A DNA stretch of 64,000 nt from Marinithermofilum abyssi. GTDB lineage: Bacteria > Bacillota > Bacilli > Thermoactinomycetales > DSM-45169. The stretch lies in NCBI RefSeq assembly GCF_014641195.1, contig NZ_BMHQ01000004.1, positions 62,001-126,000 on the forward strand, written 5' to 3'. A program made the translations under genes and the position numbers. This document shows, one piece after another, positions 7,805-18,205 of this stretch. A model generated the notes under the pieces. The model made no database searches. It worked only from the letters and a program-made list of their open reading frames with translations, and was not told the origin of the DNA. Each line of letters begins with the position of its first letter. The first letter of the stretch is position 1.

Positions 7805-8794
7805 ATGAAAGCACAAAAAATATTCAGTTGGCTCATGATCTCGGTTTTAATGATTGGCTTACTATCGGGTTGTGGTGTAAGTCAATCCAGTAATGCAAGA
7901 GGTAAAGATCATAAGATCGTCATTGGTGCAGCAATGCCTGTATTCGATGACAAGTGGCTGACTTACCTATACGATGCCATCAATGATTATGACGCGAAAC
8001 ACGGTAATGTCGAAGTTCAAATGGTGGATGCTAAAAACGATTCCGTTAAACAATTAACCCAAGTGGAAACGTTGGTTGTTAAAGGAGTAGACGCCATTAT
8101 CATTACCCCTGTTGATACAAGTGCCGTGGAACCGATGGTGGATGCAGCAAAAAAAGCGAACATACCAGTGATTGTCGTCAATAGAATGCCAACGCAGGAT
8201 GTTCTGGATAAAGTCGACGCCTATGTAGGATCTGAATCGATTCAGAGTGGGACCATGCAAATGGAAAAAGTGGCGAAATTGTTGGGTGGAAAGGGTAATG
8301 TGGCAATTATGACCGGTGAACTGGGTTCAGAATCCCAAGTGAAGAGAACGGAAGGAAATAAGGATGTGATCAAAAAGCACCCGGATATGAAAGTAGTGCG
8401 TGAAGGAACTGCCAAGTATCAAAGAGCGGAAGCTATCCAGTTGATGGAGAACTGGATTCAATCAGGTGACAAAATTGACGCCGTTGTGGCAAATAACGAT
8501 GAGATGGCCATTGGAGCGATCAATGCATTGAAATCTGCGGGAAAACTCGATGATACCCTTGTTGCGGGTATTGACGGCACAACGGATGCTCTTAAATATG
8601 TTCAGTCTGGAGATTTAGATGTTTCCGTGTTCCAAGATCCGGTGAAACAAGGTCAGGGAGCAATTGAAACAGCAGTTAAACTCGCAAAGGGTCAAAAACT
8701 GGACAACAAAATGGTATGGGTACCATACGAGTTAATTACAAAAGAAAATGTAGAAAAATACGTTAAGAAATGGAAGGAATACAACAACAACTAA
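7805..8794 (+). CDS. Sugar/inositol ABC importer, substrate-binding lipoprotein
   Basis: This 329-residue type I periplasmic-binding protein (Peripla_BP_4, RbsB-like) has a signal peptide with lipobox LLSGC and the lipidated Cys23. The mature domain has VIGAAMPVFDDKWLTYLYDA, IIITPVDTSAVEPMVDAA and NNDEMAIGAINALKSAGK, as in ribose/inositol binders. It would sit on the outer face of the membrane and deliver substrate to the permease below. With an ATPase and permease downstream and no IolT-type symporter in the cluster, it is the likely inositol uptake receptor. Confidence 0.88.
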   Translation: MKAQKIFSWLMISVLMIGLLSGCGVSQSSNARGKDHKIVIGAAMPVFDDKWLTYLYDAINDYDAKHGNVEVQMVDAKNDSVKQLTQVETLVVKGVDAIIITPVDTSAVEPMVDAAKKANIPVIVVNRMPTQDVLDKVDAYVGSESIQSGTMQMEKVAKLLGGKGNVAIMTGELGSESQVKRTEGNKDVIKKHPDMKVVREGTAKYQRAEAIQLMENWIQSGDKIDAVVANNDEMAIGAINALKSAGKLDDTLVAGIDGTTDALKYVQSGDLDVSVFQDPVKQGQGAIETAVKLAKGQKLDNKMVWVPYELITKENVEKYVKKWKEYNNN

Positions 8795-8865
8795 AATTAA
8801 ATCTGGGGTAGCCGCTCAGCTTTCCGTAAGTGGCCCCTCATCAAAAAACTGGAGGTGGGGATGAG

Positions 8866-10353
8866 GTGGGGGCTGAATATATTTTGGAGATGGAGAATAT
8901 CACCAAAGAATTTCCCGGTGTAAAAGCTCTGGACAATATACAGCTGAAGGTCAAAAAAGGAACCGTTCATGCATTGATGGGTGAGAATGGGGCGGGGAAA
9001 TCCACTTTAATGAAGATTCTCTTTGGAATTTACAGCGGCAGTGGGACGATTAAATTCAACGGGAAAGAATTAAAATTGTCGGGGCCCAAAGATGCGTTGA
9101 ACAATGGAATTTCGATGATCCATCAAGAGTTAAGCCCGGTCCCATACATGACGGTCGCCGAAAATATATTCTTGGGCAGGGAACCGGTTTATGGAAAATC
9201 CGGGTGGGTGAACAAAAAGAAATTAATAGAGAATACGAAAAAGTTGTTTGAAACCCTGAATATTTCTATCGATCCGACTACAAAGATGAAGGATCTGAGC
9301 ATCGCGAACATGCAAATGGTAGAAATTGCCGCGGCTGTATCCCACCATGCGAATCTGATTATTATGGATGAGCCCACTTCAGCCATTACTGAAAAAGAAG
9401 TTGAGCATTTGTTCAAAATCATTCGCTCGCTGAAGAAAAAAGGTGTCTCCATCATCTATATATCCCATAAAATGGATGAAGTTTTTAAGATTTGTGATGA
9501 GATTACCGTGTTGAGAGACGGTCAATATATAGGAACCAAACCAGCCCATGAATTGAACCAGGACTCATTGATACAGATGATGGTGGGGAGGGAAATCAAG
9601 CAAGTTTTCCACAAGGAGAAGGCCGAGGTGAAAGAGGTCGTATTATCCGTTAAGAATCTGTCCCGAAAAGGAAAATTCAACAACGTTAGTTTTGAGGTGA
9701 GGAAGGGGGAGATTCTAGGAATAGCGGGATTAATGGGGTCCGGACGGACAGAACTCATTGAAAGTATTTTCGGCATCGCACCTCCTACTTCAGGTGAAAT
9801 TTATCTCCACGGCAAAAGAGTAAGCATCCAATCACCCTCAGGCGCGATTCGGAACAAAATCGGGTTACTAACCGAAGACCGTAAGCTAACCGGTGCTTTT
9901 CTCCCGCTTTCCGTTAAGGAAAATATGATTATTTCCAGTTTAGAAAATTTTGTAAATTTTGGATATATTAAAAGTCGTTTAGTTAAGAAGACATGTGATG
10001 CACAGGTAAAACGGTTAAATATTAAGACTCCAAATTTAAATCAGCTGATCATGAATTTAAGCGGAGGAAACCAGCAGAAGGTCTTATTGGCCAGATGGTT
10101 ACTCAACGACCCAGATTTGCTCATTTTGGATGAACCGACAAGAGGGGTCGATGTAGGGGCAAAAGCAGAAATACACAAACTCATCTCTAAATTGGCCCAA
10201 GAAGGAAAAGCCATCATCATGGTTTCCTCTGAAATGCCGGAGATTTTAGGGATGAGTGACAGAGTTTTGGTGATGCACGAGGGGAATCAAAAGGGTGAAT
10301 TAAGCAGAGAAGAAGCCACTCAGGAAAAAATCCTGGAAGTTGCGTATCAATAA
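8866..10353 (+). CDS. Sugar/inositol ABC importer, double ATPase subunit (RbsA/MglA type)
   Basis: 495 residues with two ABC domains. The first has Walker [10 protein letters not shown] at residues 39-47 and Walker [10 protein letters not shown]. The second has a degenerate Walker A (GLMGSGRTE) but a full signature LSGGNQQKV and [16 protein letters not shown], the normal pattern of the RbsA/MglA class. GTG 8866 is taken as start because GGAGGT lies nine bases before it; a frame-compatible GTG at 8830 has none. It energises the importer made with the flanking genes. Confidence 0.92.
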   Translation: MGAEYILEMENITKEFPGVKALDNIQLKVKKGTVHALMGENGAGKSTLMKILFGIYSGSGTIKFNGKELKLSGPKDALNNGISMIHQELSPVPYMTVAENIFLGREPVYGKSGWVNKKKLIENTKKLFETLNISIDPTTKMKDLSIANMQMVEIAAAVSHHANLIIMDEPTSAITEKEVEHLFKIIRSLKKKGVSIIYISHKMDEVFKICDEITVLRDGQYIGTKPAHELNQDSLIQMMVGREIKQVFHKEKAEVKEVVLSVKNLSRKGKFNNVSFEVRKGEILGIAGLMGSGRTELIESIFGIAPPTSGEIYLHGKRVSIQSPSGAIRNKIGLLTEDRKLTGAFLPLSVKENMIISSLENFVNFGYIKSRLVKKTCDAQVKRLNIKTPNLNQLIMNLSGGNQQKVLLARWLLNDPDLLILDEPTRGVDVGAKAEIHKLISKLAQEGKAIIMVSSEMPEILGMSDRVLVMHEGNQKGELSREEATQEKILEVAYQ

Positions 10354-10382
10354 GCGAAAACCGGCAAAAAGGGGGATCAAGG

Positions 10383-11387
10383 ATGGAAAGTCAAGAAACC
10401 ATCGCAAAGAAACCGACCATTCTTAGCGATCGCTATCAAACCGGATGGAAAGAGAAGGTGTCCGAGATATTCAGTCGCTATGGAATATTCATCATTTTCC
10501 TTGGCATGGTTACGCTGATGTCCTTCCTGACACCTTATTTCTTCAATGTTTTAAACCTTATCAACGTCGTACGTCAAGTTTCTTTTATCGGTATTGTCGC
10601 AATGGGTGTGACGTTTGTCATTATTACCAAAGGAATCGACCTGTCTTCGGGTTCGGTGATTGCTTTGATATCCGTAGTTGCTGCAGATTTTGCCCATCCC
10701 GGTGAGCATTCTTTGTTTGTTCCGCTTGCGATCGGAGTTGGCGTTGGTGCACTTACGGGTCTGATTAACGGTACAATTACGGCAAAAGGGATGATACCTC
10801 CATTCATTGCCACCTTGGGGATGATGACGGCAGCCAGGGGTTTGGCCTTGCTATACAGTGATGGAAGACCGATTGGAAATTTGTCTGACTCCTTTCTTTT
10901 CATTGGAGCAGGAGAGATACTCGGTATCCCGTTTCCAATTATTGTATTTCTGGTAGTGGGGATCATCTCGCATCTGTTGCTGAGCAATACAAAATTCGGT
11001 AAATACACATATGCAATCGGAGGAAATGAACAAGCGGCAAGAATTTGCGGGATTAATGTCGATCGGCATCTGATTCTGGTTTATACCTATGCCGGCTTAT
11101 TGACAGCGATTGCCGGTCTGATGTTGACGGCCAGAATCAGTGTGGGTCAGCCAAGTATGGGGGTTATGTATGAATTGGATGCGATCGCTGCGGCTGTTAT
11201 TGGCGGCACAAGCTTAACCGGGGGAATCGGGACCATCCCGGGCACGATGATTGGCGCTTTGATCATCGGTGTTCTAAATAATGGTCTGGATTTATTAAAC
11301 GTATCCTCGTACTGGCAGCAAATCCTGAAAGGAGCGATTATTGTGACCGCTGTTCTTATCGATTCCCGGAAAAATAAAAAATCCTAA
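10383..11387 (+). CDS. Sugar/inositol ABC importer, permease (RbsC type)
   Basis: A 334-residue polytopic membrane protein of the branched-chain/ribose permease superfamily. It has a charged cytoplasmic N-terminus of about 35 residues, then eight to ten hydrophobic segments. RbsC-type markers include [35 protein letters not shown] and [17 protein letters not shown]. It sits 29 bases after the ATPase gene and 24 before iolI, so it belongs to the same transcript. Confidence 0.92.
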   Translation: MESQETIAKKPTILSDRYQTGWKEKVSEIFSRYGIFIIFLGMVTLMSFLTPYFFNVLNLINVVRQVSFIGIVAMGVTFVIITKGIDLSSGSVIALISVVAADFAHPGEHSLFVPLAIGVGVGALTGLINGTITAKGMIPPFIATLGMMTAARGLALLYSDGRPIGNLSDSFLFIGAGEILGIPFPIIVFLVVGIISHLLLSNTKFGKYTYAIGGNEQAARICGINVDRHLILVYTYAGLLTAIAGLMLTARISVGQPSMGVMYELDAIAAAVIGGTSLTGGIGTIPGTMIGALIIGVLNNGLDLLNVSSYWQQILKGAIIVTAVLIDSRKNKKS

Positions 11388-11411
11388 AGCGAATCGGGTA
11401 GGGGAGTTTTT

Positions 11412-12248
11412 ATGAAGATAGCATTTAATCAAGCGACGACGATGAAACACTCCACTCTCAAAAGGGATCTGGAGCTTTGTGAAAAGCATGGATATGATTT
11501 CATAGAAATCCGATTGGATAAGTTAAATGACTATTTAGTGGAAAATACGGTAAAGGATCTTAAGACCTTTTTCGATACGAGCAGGATTAAGCCGTATGCC
11601 TTCAATGCCCTGGAATTTATCAATTTCAGAGATGATGCAGGTTACCATCAAATCAGAGAAGACCTGAAATTCTTATGTGAGATGGGTGAAACAATTGACT
11701 GCAAAAAAATCGTTGTCGTCCCGACCTTTGACGTAGGAGACTACACCTATTCACAGATAAAAGAAGAAACCGTCAGGGTTCTAAATGAACTGGCAGATCT
11801 GGCTCAACCCCATGGCGTAAAATTAGCCTTGGAGTTCTGCGGATATCCCAATTGTTCAGTCAATACCTTTGGTCAAGCTTATGAAATTGTAGAAGAAGTA
11901 AACCGGGATGATATGGGTTTGGTTCTGGATTGCTTTCACTTTCACGCCATGAACTCCAATATGGAAGATCTCGAGAAGGCAGACCCAAATAAAATCTTTG
12001 TGTTTCATATCGATGATTGCGAAGATCTCCCTGTTGGCTCATTGCGGGATCATCACAGAGTATGGCCGGGAGAAGGAGCGATTAAACTGGAATCCATCTT
12101 GGGCACTTTAAAAGGAATTGGCTATCGGGAAATGGTGTCTATCGAATTATTCCGCCCGGAATATTGGGAATGGGAGGTCGAACAAATCATCAAAGTGGCA
12201 AAAGAAACGACGGAGAAAATGGTAAGAAAATATTTTGAAGTAGGATAA
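11412..12248 (+). CDS. iolI: 2-keto-myo-inositol isomerase IolI
   Basis: 278 residues, the same length as Bacillus IolI, with close similarity throughout: FNQATTMKHSTLKRDLELCEKHGYDFIEIR, VKLALEFCGYPNCSVNTFGQAYEIV, LVLDCFHFHAMNSN, FHIDDCEDLP and VSIELFRPEYWEWE. It is a TIM-barrel metalloenzyme that interconverts 2-keto-myo-inositol and 1-keto-D-chiro-inositol, which lets D-chiro-inositol feed into the pathway. The metal ligands lie in ALEF, VLDCFH, HIDD and SIELF. Confidence 0.93.
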   Translation: MKIAFNQATTMKHSTLKRDLELCEKHGYDFIEIRLDKLNDYLVENTVKDLKTFFDTSRIKPYAFNALEFINFRDDAGYHQIREDLKFLCEMGETIDCKKIVVVPTFDVGDYTYSQIKEETVRVLNELADLAQPHGVKLALEFCGYPNCSVNTFGQAYEIVEEVNRDDMGLVLDCFHFHAMNSNMEDLEKADPNKIFVFHIDDCEDLPVGSLRDHHRVWPGEGAIKLESILGTLKGIGYREMVSIELFRPEYWEWEVEQIIKVAKETTEKMVRKYFEVG

Positions 12249-12264
12249 TTTTTTAAACAGAAAG

Positions 12265-12276
12265 TGAAGCGCTTAA
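12265..12276. promoter_or_regulatory. LacI-type operator before iolD
   Basis: TGAAGCGCTTAA, identical to the site at 2477, in the short gap between iolI and iolD. It is the most distal operator seen; none occurs before iolE, iolB, iolC or iolA. Confidence 0.65.
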
Positions 12277-12304
12277 GGCCGACAGAAAGGTGGAAAACGA
12301 AAGA

Positions 12305-14239
12305 ATGAAAACGATCCGATTAACAACGGCTCAAGCGTTGATTAAATTTTTGAATCAGCAGTATGTGGAATTCGATGGAGAGGAGGAGAAATTCGTAAAA
12401 GGGATCTTCACCATTTTTGGCCATGGGAATGTACTGGGTCTTGGCCAAGCGTTGGAAGAAGATCCGGGAGATATGGAAGTTTACCAAGGAAGAAATGAGC
12501 AAGGTATGGCCCATGCAGCGGTGGCATTCGCAAAGCAAAAGCACCGAAAACAAATCATGGCATGCACGTCCTCTGTCGGTCCGGGAGCGGCCAATATGGT
12601 GACGGCCGCAGCGACGGCTTCCGCTAATAACATTCCGGTACTACTCCTTCCCGGAGATACTTTTGCTACAAGACAGCCAGATCCTGTTCTTCAGCAAATT
12701 GAGCATACCCACGATTTAACGCTGACAACGAATGATGCATTCCGAGCGGTCAGCAAATATTGGGATCGGGTTAACCGCCCGGAACAATTGATGACAGCCA
12801 TGATCAATGCCATGCGAGTTCTCACTGATCCGGCAGATACAGGGGCAGTAACCATTGCCCTTCCACAAGATGTTCAAGGAGAGGTGTATGACTTTCCTGA
12901 GTATTTCTTCAAAAAACGTGTACACCGGATTGAACGCCGCGTACCGACCGAGTCGGATCTGAGAGATGCGGTGGAACTGATAAAAGGAAAGAAAAAGCCC
13001 ATCATCCTATGCGGTGGAGGTGTTCGTTACTCCGAAGCAGCCGACTCGTTAAAACGTTTTGCTAAGAAGTTTAACATCCCTTACGGTGAAACCCAAGCTG
13101 GAAAAAGCGCGATTGAAAGTTTCCATGCCTACAATCTGGGAGGGATCGGGGTAACCGGAAACCTAGCAGCGAACCTCATTGCGAAAGAGGCCGATTTAGT
13201 AATCGGGGTCGGTACCCGATATTCGGACTTTACGACGGCATCCAAACAATTGTTTCAAAATCCTGAAGTAGATTTTTTAACCATCAACGTGTCCGAATAC
13301 CATGCAAACAAGCTCGATGCAGTCAAGATCGTGGCCGACGCCAAATTGGCCCTTACCGCTTTGGAGTTGGAATTGGAAAAGATCGCATACCGTTCAGGTT
13401 ACACCCGTGAAATTGAATCGGCCAAAGATGCATGGAAAGCCGAGCTTAACCGTCTTCATCAAGTTCGATACAAGGATGAAAGATTTAAACCCGAAGTCGC
13501 GGGTCATCTGGATGAAGTGCTGCCCGAATTCGTTGAAACCTATCATTCATGCCTGACACAAACCGAAGTGATCGGGCAAATAAACAAACTGATTGATGAG
13601 GATGCCATCATTATCGGGGCTGCGGGAAGCCTTCCCGGAGACCTGCAGAGAATGTGGGAGTCCCGTCGACCGAACACCTACCATATGGAATACGGTTACT
13701 CCTGCATGGGATATGAAATATCCGGAGCCCTTGGTGTAAAATTGGCGGAGCCAGACAAAGAGGTTTATGCCATGGTGGGTGATGGTAGCTATCTCATGCT
13801 ACATTCCGAATTGGTAACCAGCATCCAAGAAGGGAAAAAAGTCAATGTGCTGCTGTTTGATAACGCCTCTTTCGGATGCATCAACAACCTCCAGATGGAG
13901 AATGGCATGGGCAGCTTCGGAACGGAATTCCGGTATCGGAATCCTGAGACCGGTCAATTGGATGGCGGTTTAATAAAAATGGATTTTGCCCAAAGTGCTG
14001 CGGGATACGGGGTGAAAACATATAAGGCGAGCACCCTGGAAGAATTGCGGGCTGCCATCGAAGACGCAAAAAAACAAACGGTGTCTACGTTGATCGATAT
14101 TAAAGTTCTGCCCAAAACGATGACGGGCGGTTACGAATCATGGTGGCATGTTGGTATCGCGGCTGTTTCCGACAATCCGAAGGTTAGGGAAGCCTACCAG
14201 AATAAAGAGATCCACCTGAAAAAGGCAAGAAAATATTGA
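12305..14239 (+). CDS. iolD: 3D-(3,5/4)-trihydroxycyclohexane-1,2-dione acylhydrolase IolD
   Basis: A 644-residue ThDP-dependent enzyme that opens the ring of the inositol-derived diketone to 5-deoxyglucuronate. The N-terminal Pyr domain holds the ThDP-activating Glu in [11 protein letters not shown], and the C-terminal PP domain has [12 protein letters not shown] followed by [11 protein letters not shown]. The sequence follows Bacillus IolD closely from [23 protein letters not shown] 12305, 11 bases after AAAGGTGG, is preferred over a GTG at 12290. Confidence 0.95.
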   Translation: MKTIRLTTAQALIKFLNQQYVEFDGEEEKFVKGIFTIFGHGNVLGLGQALEEDPGDMEVYQGRNEQGMAHAAVAFAKQKHRKQIMACTSSVGPGAANMVTAAATASANNIPVLLLPGDTFATRQPDPVLQQIEHTHDLTLTTNDAFRAVSKYWDRVNRPEQLMTAMINAMRVLTDPADTGAVTIALPQDVQGEVYDFPEYFFKKRVHRIERRVPTESDLRDAVELIKGKKKPIILCGGGVRYSEAADSLKRFAKKFNIPYGETQAGKSAIESFHAYNLGGIGVTGNLAANLIAKEADLVIGVGTRYSDFTTASKQLFQNPEVDFLTINVSEYHANKLDAVKIVADAKLALTALELELEKIAYRSGYTREIESAKDAWKAELNRLHQVRYKDERFKPEVAGHLDEVLPEFVETYHSCLTQTEVIGQINKLIDEDAIIIGAAGSLPGDLQRMWESRRPNTYHMEYGYSCMGYEISGALGVKLAEPDKEVYAMVGDGSYLMLHSELVTSIQEGKKVNVLLFDNASFGCINNLQMENGMGSFGTEFRYRNPETGQLDGGLIKMDFAQSAAGYGVKTYKASTLEELRAAIEDAKKQTVSTLIDIKVLPKTMTGGYESWWHVGIAAVSDNPKVREAYQNKEIHLKKARKY

Positions 14240-14332
14240 TTGGCAGATCCCCCTCGAAAAAAGTGATAAATATCTGTCCTCGATAGAGGAGCAGATAAAA
14301 AACAAGAATCTAATCCGGAATAAGGGTGTGAA

Positions 14333-15274
14333 ATGGAAATGAATCAAACGAAAAACAATCACTTCCGGATCGGAATCGCCCCGATCAGTTGGGTCAATGA
14401 TGATATTCCTGGTCTCGGCGACCACTATACACAAGATCAGGTGTTATCCGAAATGGCCTCTATTGGTTATATTTCCACCGAAATGGGACGCCTGTTCATG
14501 CAGGATCCTCCATCTCTGAAGGCCAAATTAGACGAGTACGGAATACAGCTTGCGAGTAAATTCGTGGGGACATTGTTTTCCGATGCGAGTCGTCTGGAAG
14601 AAGAGCTGCAATCCTTTAGTGAATGGGTCAAATACCTGAAGAAAATGGGTTGTGAGTATGTGATTGTGTGCGAAATGGGAGGCTCGATGCATTGGGATCC
14701 TCGGCGTTCCCAAGAAGATATGACGATCCAAAAGCTAACGAATAGCGAATGGGAATCCCTGGTGGAGGGTCTGCACCGGGCGGCCCACATATGTCAAGAA
14801 CACGAAATGCAACTGGTCTATCATTCCCATGCCGGCACTGTCGTAGAAACTGCTGAAGAGATCGACCGCTTGATGGCGTTGACCGATCCCAGTTTGGTGC
14901 ATTTATTGTATGATACGGGGCATGCCCTGTACGGAGGCTATGATCCGCTGGAGCTGTTGGAAAAATATGAAGACCGGATAAAATATGTCCATTTGAAAGA
15001 TGTCCGCCGCGATGTTTTGGAGTATGTCAGGAAAGAGTATATTGATTTCCGTACGGCGGTAGTGAAAGGGCTGTTTACTGTACCAGGAGATAAAGAGGGC
15101 TGCATTGATTTTAAACCGATCTTCAAGGAACTAATTGAAAGAGGCTACGATGGTTGGTGGATTGTAGAAGCGGAACAGGATCCGGCTGTGGCCCATCCAT
15201 ATAAATATGCGAAGATGGCGAAGGATTATATCGATTCTACCATCATGTCCATTCAAGCTTTGAACCAAAGGTAA
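14333..15274 (+). CDS. iolE: Myo-inosose-2 dehydratase IolE
   Basis: 313 residues of the xylose-isomerase-like TIM-barrel superfamily. It removes water from 2-keto-myo-inositol to give the trihydroxycyclohexane-dione used by IolD. Signature parts include IGIAPISWVNDDIPGLGDHYT, VIVCEMGGSMHWDPRR, YHSHAGTVVETAEE, LLYDTGHALYGGYDP and WWIVEAEQDPAVAHPYKYA. AAGGGTGTG precedes the ATG. The 93-base gap after iolD holds no operator or terminator, so the two are probably co-transcribed. Confidence 0.95.
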   Translation: MEMNQTKNNHFRIGIAPISWVNDDIPGLGDHYTQDQVLSEMASIGYISTEMGRLFMQDPPSLKAKLDEYGIQLASKFVGTLFSDASRLEEELQSFSEWVKYLKKMGCEYVIVCEMGGSMHWDPRRSQEDMTIQKLTNSEWESLVEGLHRAAHICQEHEMQLVYHSHAGTVVETAEEIDRLMALTDPSLVHLLYDTGHALYGGYDPLELLEKYEDRIKYVHLKDVRRDVLEYVRKEYIDFRTAVVKGLFTVPGDKEGCIDFKPIFKELIERGYDGWWIVEAEQDPAVAHPYKYAKMAKDYIDSTIMSIQALNQR

Positions 15275-15290
15275 GAAGGGAGGAAAACAC

Positions 15291-16127
15291 TTGAGTAAAT
15301 TAATCGTTCCCAGCCGTAAACCGAATGAAGAAGGCAAGGTTTTGAGTGTGACCCCCGAATCTGCTGGTTGGAAGTATGTGGGATTCGAAGTGTATGCCTT
15401 GCAGGAAGGGCAAACCTTAAAAAGGGAAACCGGAGATCAGGAAGTTTGTGTCGTTCTTTTGGCAGGCAAATCCCATATCACCACCCAAAATGAAAAGTGG
15501 GAAAACATTGGACAACGAATGAATGTTTTCGAAAAAACCCCCCCTTATTCCGTCTATATCCCAACAGGGGATTTTTATGAAGTAGAGGCTGTGACGGATC
15601 TAGAATTGGCTGTCTGTTCAGCTCCAGGAAAGGGAACGCATCCTGCTCGATTGATAGCTCCTGAAGACGTCGGTGTTGAGATGAGAGGAGCGGGAAACAT
15701 CGAAAGAAGGATTCATAACATTCTTCCTGAACAAAAACCTGCAGACAGCTTGCTTGTGGTAGAGGTGTTTACACCAGAAGGGAATTGGTCCAGTTACCCT
15801 CCGCACAAGCATGATCAGGATCATTTGCCCCATGAATCCTATTTGGAAGAAACGTATTATCACAGAGTGAATCCCGATCATGGGTTCGCTGTACAAAGAG
15901 TCTACACGGACGACCGTTCTCTGGATGAGACGATGATCGTTAAAAACGGGGATGCCGTATGGGTCCCTAAAGGGTACCACCCCGTTTCGGCGCCGCCTGG
16001 GTATGAAATCTATTATTTGAACGTCATGGCGGGACCGGTCCGTACGTGGAAGTTTCATAATGACCCGGATCATGAGTGGGTTATGGAAAGGAAACTGGCA
16101 ACGAAACAGTTTTCGCAGAAAGGGTAA
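15291..16127 (+). CDS. iolB: 5-deoxy-glucuronate isomerase IolB
   Basis: 278 residues, a bicupin that converts 5-deoxyglucuronate to 2-deoxy-5-keto-gluconate. Markers are VCVVLLAGKSHITT, the metal-binding region SSYPPHKHDQDHLPHESYLEETYYH, and AVWVPKGYHPVSAPPGYEIYYLNVMAG. It starts with TTG 15291, seven bases after GGGAGG. This is the last gene of the lower-GC part of the island; a 166-base gap separates it from the GC-rich genes. Confidence 0.95.
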   Translation: MSKLIVPSRKPNEEGKVLSVTPESAGWKYVGFEVYALQEGQTLKRETGDQEVCVVLLAGKSHITTQNEKWENIGQRMNVFEKTPPYSVYIPTGDFYEVEAVTDLELAVCSAPGKGTHPARLIAPEDVGVEMRGAGNIERRIHNILPEQKPADSLLVVEVFTPEGNWSSYPPHKHDQDHLPHESYLEETYYHRVNPDHGFAVQRVYTDDRSLDETMIVKNGDAVWVPKGYHPVSAPPGYEIYYLNVMAGPVRTWKFHNDPDHEWVMERKLATKQFSQKG

Positions 16128-16293
16128 ATACGATGAATCATTTGACTTAACGCTGAAAACCAATGGGTTTATCCCGATCGATCGTTTTCCAAATCGTTCG
16201 CGATTTCGAACACATCGCTCTCAAAAGACGTTCAAAATAGGAAAAGTATAGACCCTCGTTTCACCATCATTACGGAAAGGAGCTGAGTCCGGC

Positions 16294-17211
16294 ATGAACA
16301 GATTGGAACGAGAAGATTGGGTATCCATTATTCTGGAGCAGCGTCTCCAAAACCCCAAACGTCCTCGACAACTAGCGGCACGCAGGAAGAGAAGGGACGG
16401 ATGGCAAAAGGAGAAGTTGGTGATCTTGGCGGCGGACCACCCGGCCCGGCGGGAAACGGGCGGGGGCGGAGACCTCTGGGCGATGGCGGACCGGGGAGAA
16501 CTCCTTCATCGGATCGCCTCCGTCCTGATGCAGCCCGGCATCGACGGCCTGCTGGCGACGCCGGATTTGTTCGACGAACTGTTTTTGATAAACGAATGGG
16601 TGACGGAAAAGGGAGGTCCGGATTTACTGGACGGCAAGGTGCTGATCGGATCCATGAACCGTGGCGGCCTTGCCGGCACCGCTTTTGAGCTGGACGACTT
16701 CGTCACCGCCTACACGGCGGAGGAGATCGAACGGATGGGTCTGGATGGGGGCAAGCTTCTCTTGCGGCTGGATCCGGGGACCCGCGATTGCGCCCGAACT
16801 CTCGGGTATTGCAACGACGCCCTGAACGCGTTGGCGGACCAGGGATTGCCCCAGTTTCTCGAGCCGCTTTCCATCCCGCGCAGCTCCGACGAAATGGTGC
16901 GTCTGGTGGGGGTGGCCACGGGACTGGGCCGCACCACGGAGGGCCGATGGCTGAAGCTGCCCATGACCGCAGAGTTCGACCGGGTGGCTCAGGCCACCAC
17001 CTGCCCGATCGTGCTGCTCGGGGGCGGGAAGCCGGGACGGACGGAGGAATTGCTGAAGGATGTTCGCCGCTGTATGGAAGCGGGTCCCCATGTGAGGGGC
17101 CTGATGATCGGACGCGGGGTGCTGTTCCCCGAGGACGGGGAGGCGCCTGAAACCGTGGCCGCCCGCCTGGCGGAAGTAATCCACGGAAAAACGGCGAAGG
17201 AGGTCGTCTGA
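16294..17211 (+). CDS. Cgl0159-family (beta/alpha)8 protein, probable aldolase step
   Basis: This 305-residue TIM-barrel-like protein resembles the family named after Corynebacterium Cgl0159, which sits between iolC and iolA in actinobacterial iol clusters. Conserved parts are LVILAADHPARRETGGG, LLATPDLFDEL, GSMNRGGLAG, DGGKLLLRLDP and PIVLLGGGKPG. No IolJ-type class II aldolase occurs in the cluster, so it may cleave 2-deoxy-5-keto-gluconate 6-phosphate; that role is inferred from position. Codons become strongly G/C-ending from about base 16390. Its stop overlaps the iolC start by one base. Confidence 0.75.
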   Translation: MNRLEREDWVSIILEQRLQNPKRPRQLAARRKRRDGWQKEKLVILAADHPARRETGGGGDLWAMADRGELLHRIASVLMQPGIDGLLATPDLFDELFLINEWVTEKGGPDLLDGKVLIGSMNRGGLAGTAFELDDFVTAYTAEEIERMGLDGGKLLLRLDPGTRDCARTLGYCNDALNALADQGLPQFLEPLSIPRSSDEMVRLVGVATGLGRTTEGRWLKLPMTAEFDRVAQATTCPIVLLGGGKPGRTEELLKDVRRCMEAGPHVRGLMIGRGVLFPEDGEAPETVAARLAEVIHGKTAKEVV

Positions 17212-18164
17212 TGGGTACTGCTGAAGTATACAGTATGGGCCGGGTGATTGTTGATCTGTACGCCAATGAAATCCAGACTCCCCTCAGGAATGTCCGCTCC
17301 TTTCAAAAGTACCTGGGGGGATCGGCGGGTAACACGGCGGTGGGCCTCGCCCGCCTCGGGGCGAAGGCGGGATTAATTAGTCGGGTGGGAAACGATGAGT
17401 TCGGTACGTTTCTCTCCGAAAAACTGCGGGAAGAGGGGGTGGATACCGGGATGGTGAAGACCGATCCCCGGTACCCGACCGGGCTGGCGTTCGCCGCCCT
17501 GTTCCCGCCCGCGGACTCCGACGTGCTCTTTTACCGTAAGCCCTGTGCCGACGCCCACGTATCCCTGGAAGACATCGACTTCGACGCGTTGGGGAAATCC
17601 AGGGTGTTGACGGTTTCCTGTACGGTCCTTTCCCAGTCTCCGGGTCGGGAGGCGACATTGGCCGCCCTGGAGGCCAACCGCGCTTCCGGCGGGCTGAATG
17701 TGCTGGACCTGGACTGGCGGCCGATGTTCTGGTCGGGGGAAGAGGAGGCACGGGTTTATTACCGGGCGGCGCTCCGGATGGCGGATGTGGTGCTGGCCAA
17801 CGAGCCGGAGCTCGCCTTTGCCGGTCAATCCGACCAACCTGCTGAGTCAGCCCGAGTCCTCCGCTCCCTCGGCGTGACGGAAGTGGTGGCGAAGCGGGGC
17901 GGTGACGGCGTTCTCTATTACGGGGAGGAAGGGGAGTTTCGCGTCCCGCCGGTCTCCGTCGAGGTGCTGAACACCCTCGGCGCCGGGGACGGCTTCGGCG
18001 CCGCCTACACCTATGGCCTGCTGCAGGGATGGCCGGCCCGGAAACGGGTAGAGTTCGCCGCCACCGCGGGGGCGATCGTGGTTAGCCGCCACAGTTGTTC
18101 CGAAGCGATGCCGACCCGCTCCGAAGTGGAGGAGATCATGGGCGGTTCCGCCCAACGGGAGTGA
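17211..18164 (+). CDS. iolC: 5-dehydro-2-deoxygluconokinase IolC
   Basis: A 317-residue PfkB-family sugar kinase that phosphorylates 2-deoxy-5-keto-gluconate at C6. The N-terminal PfkB signature is GGSAGNTAVGLARLGAKAGLISRVGNDEFG. The C-terminal anion-hole motif NTLGAGDGFGAAY has the catalytic base Asp260. Translation is coupled to the preceding gene (TGATG). G/C-ending codons dominate, unlike iolB upstream. There is no C-terminal DUF2090 extension of the kind seen in proteobacterial IolC. Confidence 0.93.
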   Translation: MGTAEVYSMGRVIVDLYANEIQTPLRNVRSFQKYLGGSAGNTAVGLARLGAKAGLISRVGNDEFGTFLSEKLREEGVDTGMVKTDPRYPTGLAFAALFPPADSDVLFYRKPCADAHVSLEDIDFDALGKSRVLTVSCTVLSQSPGREATLAALEANRASGGLNVLDLDWRPMFWSGEEEARVYYRAALRMADVVLANEPELAFAGQSDQPAESARVLRSLGVTEVVAKRGGDGVLYYGEEGEFRVPPVSVEVLNTLGAGDGFGAAYTYGLLQGWPARKRVEFAATAGAIVVSRHSCSEAMPTRSEVEEIMGGSAQRE

Positions 18165-18205
18165 ATCCGCACGGTTCCATGAATAGATCATAAGGAGGAA
18201 TGGAT

